DNA of 64,000 bases, taken from NCBI GenBank assembly GCA_021014325.1, contig CM037474.1, positions 19,896,488 to 19,960,487 on the forward strand, in the 5' to 3' direction. Below, piece after piece: positions 63,501 through 64,000 of this stretch. The notes below the pieces were generated by a model. It saw only the letters and a program-made list of their open reading frames with translations, was not told the origin of the DNA and searched no databases. The DNA comes from Plazaster borealis (Eukaryota; Echinodermata; Asteroidea; Forcipulatida; Labidiasteridae). The first letter of the stretch is position 1, and each line of letters begins with the position of its first letter. Both the position numbers and the translations under genes were made by a program.

Positions 63501-63513
63501 TTGGTCAACTTCA
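39485..63513 (-). CDS. PLXNB1: Plexin, probably B-type (3' 17 exons, 5' part outside window)
   Basis: Semaphorin receptor with a cytoplasmic GAP for R-Ras/Rap GTPases. The joined minus-strand exons, all in phase, give 919 codons to the TAA at 39487-39485. Residues 1-259 hold IPT/TIG sequence ([42 protein letters not shown]). The transmembrane helix is at 279-301, then a juxtamembrane helix and AFAELQT. GAP half 1 holds [22 protein letters not shown] and the arginine pair at 465-466 ([13 protein letters not shown]). The Rho-GTPase-binding insert spans about 538-635. GAP half 2 holds [23 protein letters not shown] (third catalytic Arg 773), [14 protein letters not shown] and [28 protein letters not shown]-like and VALQ..LDY favour plexin B over A, but the C-terminus lacks the vertebrate plexin-B PDZ ligand. 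Sema, PSI and the first IPT domains lie beyond 64000. The symbol is family-level. Confidence 0.9.
39726..39924 (+). mobile_element. CAGAGCTGCCAAC MITE (copy 1)
   Basis: Begins CAGAGCTGCCAACAT and ends with the inverse CTAGCAGCTCTG. The interior has ATCAGGGAGAT-type motifs, shared with 42289-42468 and 45352-45541. The CA..TG ends resemble hAT-type termini. Confidence 0.8.
40208..40367 (-). repeat. 53-bp triplication over the plexin penultimate 5' splice site
   Basis: CGGTCTCTTGTACGGTTGTG starts at 40261 and 40314, with a one-base variant at 40208, giving an exact 53-bp period. The rightmost copy is coding; the two others lie in the intron. Confidence 0.92.
40314..40467 (-). CDS. PLXNB1: Plexin penultimate exon
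   Basis: [20 protein letters not shown] then [17 protein letters not shown]. The end of the exon and its donor GTAAAG are part of a 53-bp tandem repeat that continues into the intron. Confidence 0.88.
40720..40932 (-). CDS. PLXNB1: Plexin exon, GAP half 2 with catalytic arginine
   Basis: Encodes [38 protein letters not shown] and [19 protein letters not shown]. The Arg in PLRFW is the third catalytic residue of the plexin GAP. Confidence 0.95.
41281..41335. repeat. ATTA/ATTT microsatellite
   Basis: Simple tetranucleotide runs of ATTA then TTTA in a plexin intron. Confidence 0.9.
41460..41650. repeat. Tandem repeat, about 27-bp unit, six to seven copies
   Basis: ATAAACTAGCAAAAGTATCT recurs with GATAAAA, GATACAA and ACCAGC variants. 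Confidence 0.9.
41910..42085 (+). mobile_element. TAA-flanked MITE, PIF/Harbinger-like (copy 1)
   Basis: TAA at 41907-41909 and 42086-42088. Ends AGCCCGGTTCATACTTCCTG and, inverted, ATATGAACCAGGCT. The interior is rich in GAATGCGAATGCGA and in TGACGTCA-like motifs. It shares termini and interior (reverse orientation) with 56647-56838. The 3-bp TTA/TAA duplication in both copies points to PIF/Harbinger. Confidence 0.87.
42289..42468 (+). mobile_element. CAGAGCTGCCAA MITE (copy 2)
   Basis: The inverse ends CAGAGCTGCCAA and TTGGTAGCTCTG are flanked by TATAAAT on both sides (42282-42288 and 42469-42475), a probable target duplication. Same interior as the other two copies. Confidence 0.82.
42588..42760 (-). 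CDS. PLXNB1: Plexin exon, GAP half 2
   Basis: Encodes [36 protein letters not shown] and VVHSWKSN, equivalent to GTLQKFVDDLFE..IKYMFDFLDEQA..HTWKSN. Confidence 0.94.
43379..43530 (+). repeat. Poly-A run followed by a GC-rich insert
   Basis: About 24 A residues, then CCACCTGGGGCCCCCTGCGG and CCCTGGACCCCACGCC. Its base composition is quite unlike the surrounding intron. It is probably a fragment of an inserted element (reversed or poly-A-primed), of unknown class. Confidence 0.5.
44012..44103 (-). repeat. Dispersed repeat with histone-like stem-loop (copy 2)
   Basis: Copy of 19568-19655. The stem-loop at 44058-44073 has one changed base, so its minus strand reads AGCTCTTTTCAGAGCC and the terminal pair is lost. 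Confidence 0.75.
44433..44620 (-). CDS. PLXNB1: Plexin exon, GAP half 2 start
   Basis: Encodes a Ser/Pro/Ala-rich linker ([15 protein letters not shown]) and [13 protein letters not shown] then [15 protein letters not shown]. Donor GTTAGT. Confidence 0.92.
44889..44964 (-). CDS. PLXNB1: Plexin exon, end of RBD
   Basis: 25 codons, [19 protein letters not shown] and FSNSKG. Acceptor TTTTGACAG, donor GTAAGT after one base of the next codon. Confidence 0.9.
45145..45245 (-). CDS. PLXNB1: Plexin exon, RBD
   Basis: Completes a Glu, then [20 protein letters not shown] and [13 protein letters not shown], matching the LEWRQG...W KRLN text of plexins. Donor GTAAAT. Confidence 0.93.
45352..45541 (+). 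mobile_element. CAGAGCTG MITE (copy 3)
   Basis: Ends CAGAGCTGTCAAA and TTGGCAGCTCTG, with interior ATCAGGGAGATATTTAGAAA as in the other copies. It lies about 110 bp from a plexin exon. Confidence 0.8.
45636..46022 (+). mobile_element. TTAA-flanked MITE, subfamily 2 (copy C)
   Basis: TTAA at 45632-45635 and 46023-46026. The left end AAGGTCTGTATACGTTCAG and right end CCAAACGTATACAATCACT are inverse. An internal palindrome, AATCTGAGAAGCGTTACTG mirrored by CAGTAACGTTTCTCAGATT, lies near the middle. It is in the intron just before a plexin RBD exon. Confidence 0.88.
46120..46276 (-). CDS. PLXNB1: Plexin exon, Rho-GTPase-binding domain
   Basis: Encodes [20 protein letters not shown] and [20 protein letters not shown], the ubiquitin-like RBD inserted between the two GAP halves, ending in DELDL. 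Acceptor CTTAG, donor GTAGGT. Confidence 0.93.
46352..46687. mobile_element. Possible TTAA-flanked element
   Basis: TTAA at 46348-46351 and 46688-46691. The left side reads CCCTTTCAGTGCCA, and TTGGCACTGACAGAG lies near the right side. The inverse match is offset, so the boundaries are tentative. A piggyBac-type MITE is possible. Confidence 0.45.
46993..47765. mobile_element. Non-autonomous hAT-like transposon with 8-bp target duplication
   Basis: Ends TAAGCTTGGGCGATATCG and, inverted, GGTATCGCCCAAGCTTA. Both are flanked by CACCATGT (46985-46992 and 47766-47773), a perfect 8-bp duplication as made by hAT transposases. Subterminal regions are full of ATATCGCGATATTTGATAAT repeats. The interior has a second inverted pair, CAACCTCGTCCCC and GGGGACGAGGTTG. 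No transposase. Confidence 0.88.
48176..49303. mobile_element. 1.13-kb non-autonomous element with 37-bp TIRs and TTA duplication
   Basis: Left TGCAGGCGTCAATTTGAAGC, right GCTTCAAATTGACGCCTGCA. The match continues into CCACCCTCCTCA/TGAGGAGGGTGG. TTA flanks both ends (48173-48175, 49304-49306). The interior contains several GGTGAAGC-type repeats and one reading frame of unknown nature (48535-48909). The 3-bp TTA suggests PIF/Harbinger. Confidence 0.82.
49461..49830 (+). mobile_element. TTAA-flanked MITE, subfamily 1 (copy D)
   Basis: TTAA at 49457-49460 and 49831-49834. Ends AGGTATCGTACACATTTGG and CCAAATGTGTACGATGCCT. High similarity to 25613-25979 throughout. It ends about 50 bp from a plexin exon. 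Confidence 0.9.
49887..50100 (-). CDS. PLXNB1: Plexin exon, GAP half 1, after a 6.8-kb intron
   Basis: Completes Arg 466 and encodes [39 protein letters not shown] and [15 protein letters not shown], among the most conserved plexin text. Donor GTGAGT. Confidence 0.95.
50182..50616. other. Plexin intron sequence upstream of the GC-rich array
   Basis: No feature recognised; unique-looking intronic DNA. Confidence 0.4.
50617..51193. repeat. Higher-order tandem repeat, 158-bp period built of about 50-bp units
   Basis: GGAAAGTCATTGTGCCATAAGC (first 20 bases) recurs at 50619, 50777 and 50935, exactly 158 bp apart. Each period holds three GGAAAGTCATT-led sub-units (TGTGCC, TACGCGCA, TGCGCCAT variants). 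Later copies shorten. CpG- and GCGC-rich against an AT-rich intron. Confidence 0.95.
51194..52821. other. Plexin large intron, middle part
   Basis: No gene or clear repeat seen. An inverted pair, AGCATGCCTTAATCAGGCATG (shortened) near 51551-51571 and TTCTCATGCCTGCTTAAAAG near 52051, might be the ends of a degraded element of about 500 bp. Confidence 0.35.
52822..53080 (+). mobile_element. tRNA-derived SINE with inverted tRNA-like head
   Basis: At 52826-52862 the reverse strand reads GGGCTAGCTCGGTGGTCTAG TGGTAAGACATC. At about 52921-52972 the forward strand has CTAGCTTGGTGGTCTAGTG and the B-box-like GGGTTCAAACCCC, then the same tail as 16740-16825 (CAGAACTCGGGAAAAGTACT, CATCGGTGTAAGGGTAAAAA). 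Two tRNA-like heads thus face each other. Confidence 0.78.
53561..53737. mobile_element. Short element with 25-bp TIRs
   Basis: AATAGACCTTATGCACATGA at the left is mirrored by GACGTCAATGCATAAGGTCTATT (last 20 bases) at the right, with a second inverted pair, CTTAGAGGTCAAA/TTTTACCTCTAAG, inside. A MITE with a GC-rich core (GCGCCGCGCG). Confidence 0.82.
53900..54210 (+). mobile_element. TTAA-flanked MITE, subfamily 2 (copy E)
   Basis: TTAA at 53896-53899 and 54211-54214. Ends AGGGTCTGTATACGCTTGG and CCAAACGTATACAATCCCT. Same interior as 45636-46022, with a deletion after ATGTGGACATAACTGG. Confidence 0.88.
54215..55021. other. Plexin large intron, no gene seen
   Basis: Mostly AT-rich unique-looking sequence. 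The open frames have no recognisable features. Confidence 0.4.
55022..55413 (+). repeat. Tandem repeat, 104-bp unit, about 3.7 copies
   Basis: CAAACTGTTGGACTCTGATT starts at 55025, 55129, 55233 and 55337, an exact 104-bp spacing. Copies differ by a few bases only, so the expansion is recent. Continuous repeats without unique spacers exclude a CRISPR array. Confidence 0.97.
55636..55876. mobile_element. TTAA-flanked MITE with CTCTTTC/GAAAGGG ends, piggyBac-like
   Basis: TTAA at 55632-55635 and 55877-55880. The left end CTCTTTCACGCG and right end TGCATGAAAGGG are imperfect inverse copies. TTAA with ends beginning in pyrimidines followed by TTT is typical of piggyBac-derived MITEs. Confidence 0.7.
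56647..56838 (-). mobile_element. TTA-flanked MITE, PIF/Harbinger-like (copy 2)
   Basis: TTA at 56644-56646 and 56839-56841. Ends AGCCTGGGTCATACTTCCTG and, inverted, CAGGAAGTATGAACCGGGCT. It lies only about 46 bases downstream of a plexin 5' splice site, in the intron. Confidence 0.87.
56887..57152 (-). CDS. PLXNB1: Plexin exon, GAP half 1
   Basis: Encodes [53 protein letters not shown] and LLADLIEK. It ends within the catalytic arginine pair. Of two possible acceptors six bases apart, the upstream one (57152) matches the family spacing exactly. Confidence 0.93.
57220..57450 (-). repeat. Tandem repeat, 53-bp unit, 4.3 copies
   Basis: GTTAG(A/G)GACTACATCTAACAG starts at 57220, 57273, 57326, 57379 and 57432. 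It fills most of the intron between two GAP exons. Confidence 0.96.
57798..57934 (-). CDS. PLXNB1: Plexin exon, start of GAP domain
   Basis: [20 protein letters not shown] followed by [20 protein letters not shown], equivalent to the AFAELQTDI..IPFLDYR.Y..R.LFPG of vertebrate plexins. The region before its acceptor is built by a minisatellite (57941-58627). Confidence 0.93.
57941..58627 (-). repeat. Minisatellite, 31-bp unit, about 22 copies, abutting a plexin 3' splice site
   Basis: CAATCTTAGTCACATCAAAC plus ATGGACATTGT repeats, with shortened and AATAT variants. The array begins within seven bases of the AG of the exon at 57798-57934. On the coding strand most units contain TGACTAAG. Confidence 0.97.
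58836..59052 (-). CDS. PLXNB1: Plexin exon, transmembrane segment
   Basis: Encodes the end of the ectodomain, a hydrophobic helix ([20 protein letters not shown]), a basic stop-transfer stretch and the juxtamembrane coiled-coil helix ending VAKECKE. Donor GTAAGC. Confidence 0.93.
59208..59510 (+). mobile_element. tRNA-Leu-derived SINE, 5'-truncated
   Basis: Starts in the B-box (GTTCGAATCCCGG) and continues with TTGTGTCCTTGAGCAAGATG, AATGGGTACCTGCGAGGGTA, GGGCTGTATACTCCCCATGG, AGCTGAGAAAGATTAAAGGA and GCGCTATATATAAGA, ending in TTATTATTATT. The body matches the reverse-strand copy at 62285-62620. Confidence 0.88.
59768..60049 (-). mobile_element. Microsatellite-tailed SINE-like repeat, reversed
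   Basis: On the minus strand: GTGCACTTATCGTAAAGAGA, GGGGTTCGCCCCGGTGTTCC, GCAGCATATTGCGCCACAGC, ending ATATAAGACTATATTATTATT. The ending in a tata-taag block plus ATT repeats parallels the tRNA-Leu SINEs here. I recall such sequences as common dispersed repeats of marine invertebrates; class uncertain. Confidence 0.6.
60073..60231 (-). CDS. PLXNB1: Plexin exon, last IPT domain
   Basis: Begins [20 protein letters not shown], then [17 protein letters not shown]: the last extracellular IPT fold with its two cysteines. Acceptor TCTGCTCAG, donor GTATGT. Confidence 0.92.
60365..60896. mobile_element. Non-autonomous DNA transposon with about 35-bp TIRs
   Basis: Left GGGTGCGTTCGATTAGCTTC then CCTGGGTCGACCC; right is the inverse, GGGTCGACCCGGGGAAGC then TAATCGAACGCACCC. 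Extra inward copies of GAGCTAATCGAACGCC and CTGACCCGGGTGAGCCC make the ends compound. CAG lies on both sides, but the target duplication is not certain. It sits within a plexin intron. Confidence 0.83.
61210..61533 (-). CDS. PLXNB1: Plexin exon, IPT domain and linker
   Basis: 108 codons starting [19 protein letters not shown]. It includes [14 protein letters not shown] and [12 protein letters not shown], the strand that precedes the last IPT domain, and ends KIILEIA before GTAGGA. Confidence 0.92.
62100..62193 (-). CDS. PLXNB1: Plexin exon, IPT domain start
   Basis: Encodes [20 protein letters not shown] then [12 protein letters not shown], the hallmark SGG..i.V.G.nLd.iq.P opening of a plexin IPT repeat. 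Donor GTGAGT. Confidence 0.92.
62285..62620 (-). mobile_element. Full-length tRNA-Leu-derived SINE
   Basis: The minus strand opens GTGGCCGAGCGGTTTAGTGC (A-box), then GGACTCAAGTTCTGG, the anticodon arm of a Leu-CAA tRNA, a long variable arm, and B-box GGGTTCGAATCCCGG. The body TTGTGTCCTTGAGCAAGACA and GGTAAATGGGTACCTGTGAG follows. It ends in ATATAAGAGTCTATATTATA. Confidence 0.9.
63140..63301 (-). CDS. PLXNB1: Plexin exon, IPT domain
   Basis: Encodes [28 protein letters not shown] and [19 protein letters not shown], the end of one IPT domain and the linker to the next. Acceptor TATGTAG, donor GTACGT. Confidence 0.85.
63475..63513 (-). CDS. PLXNB1: Plexin microexon (39 nt), IPT strand
   Basis: Between TTTTTGCCAG and GTAGTG. 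It reads [12 protein letters not shown] and joins in phase to [13 protein letters not shown] of the next exon. This fits the strand before the conserved IPT cysteine. The short length makes it less certain than the others. Confidence 0.55.
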
Positions 63514-64000
63514 CTGGCAAAAAAAGAAAAAAGGGCGTGAAAAAAGGTTGTGTTCATAACAGGACAGAAAATCGTTGCAAAAATCTGTCCCTGTTGTGAA
63601 CAATACATCCTGATTTTATACACCCTCAACTTTATTTATTTATTTATTTATTTCTGATCTTTTTCCAGGGTAGCCTGTTCACAAAATAATGTGGTCTTTC
63701 ACGGGGCCCTGAGCATATAATAAAAAAAATCCTTCTGATTTAGTAAGAGAGTTGTCTTAATTTTGGCTAGTAGTTGTCTGTAGGGTCTGTTGTATTTGTA
63801 ACGGGACAACAGTTGGGTGAATCAATTTATTTCAGTGTTTCCTACAATTTGTGAAAAAAGTCTGTCTCTGTTATAAACCTTTACAATCTTCAAGATGATC
63901 ACCTTCAACTTCTTAATACATTGAGAATTTGCTCAGAATTTTTGTTAAGAGCAATCCTATTGTGATTTTGAATTACACGTAAACAAAAAAAACCCAACAA
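63514..64000. other. Right edge, presumed plexin intron
   Basis: Includes a TTTA microsatellite near 63632-63653. I could not find the next upstream plexin exon here. Confidence 0.5.

Noticed and set aside
63514..64000. Further upstream plexin exon (for example the stretch ending at a GTGATC near 63900)
   Set aside because: No frame there gave IPT-like sequence joining in phase.

Overview
This is animal nuclear DNA: long introns with GT-AG borders, strong splice-site context, abundant short transposons and minisatellites, and two genes of animal-specific families. The repeats (TTAA-flanked foldback MITEs, tRNA-derived SINEs, TTA/TAA-flanked MITEs) look to me like those of marine deuterostomes. 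An echinoderm, perhaps a sea star, is my best guess, made from memory of similar repeats and not proven by the sequence.

Layout. About 0-1.5 kb: a dead LINE 3' end, a large hairpin and a probable promoter/5'UTR. 1525-24954, plus strand: a complete seven-exon NUAK-type (AMPK-related) Ser/Thr kinase gene of 632 codons. Its introns carry several DNA-transposon relics, a SINE cluster and tandem repeats. 24955-39484: an intergenic/3'UTR stretch with no convincing gene. It holds a flanked MITE, a 1.8-kb minisatellite of 24-bp units with higher-order structure, a TTAA foldback element and other tandem arrays. 39485-63513, minus strand: the 3' seventeen exons (919 codons) of a plexin, probably B-type. 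They cover the last extracellular IPT region, the transmembrane helix and the whole cytoplasmic RasGAP/RBD module. The gene continues beyond the right edge, where the sema and PSI domains must lie. The two genes are convergent.

The two products have no known joint pathway. NUAK kinases act downstream of LKB1 on myosin phosphatase, adhesion and polarity. Plexins are semaphorin receptors whose GAP domain acts on R-Ras/Rap and so also on adhesion and the cytoskeleton. I infer no functional link from their adjacency.

I found no new multi-gene system. The most interesting signals are: (1) a histone-type 3' stem-loop inside a dispersed repeat; (2) GILK-type PP1-docking motifs beside a DSGxxS phosphodegron-like site in the kinase tail; (3) a 31-bp minisatellite that supplies the sequence just upstream of a plexin 3' splice site and carries a branchpoint-like motif in most units; (4) a 53-bp triplication across a plexin 5' splice site; (5) a regular higher-order pattern in the 24-bp minisatellite; and (6) several non-autonomous transposons whose ends and target-site duplications can be read to the base.
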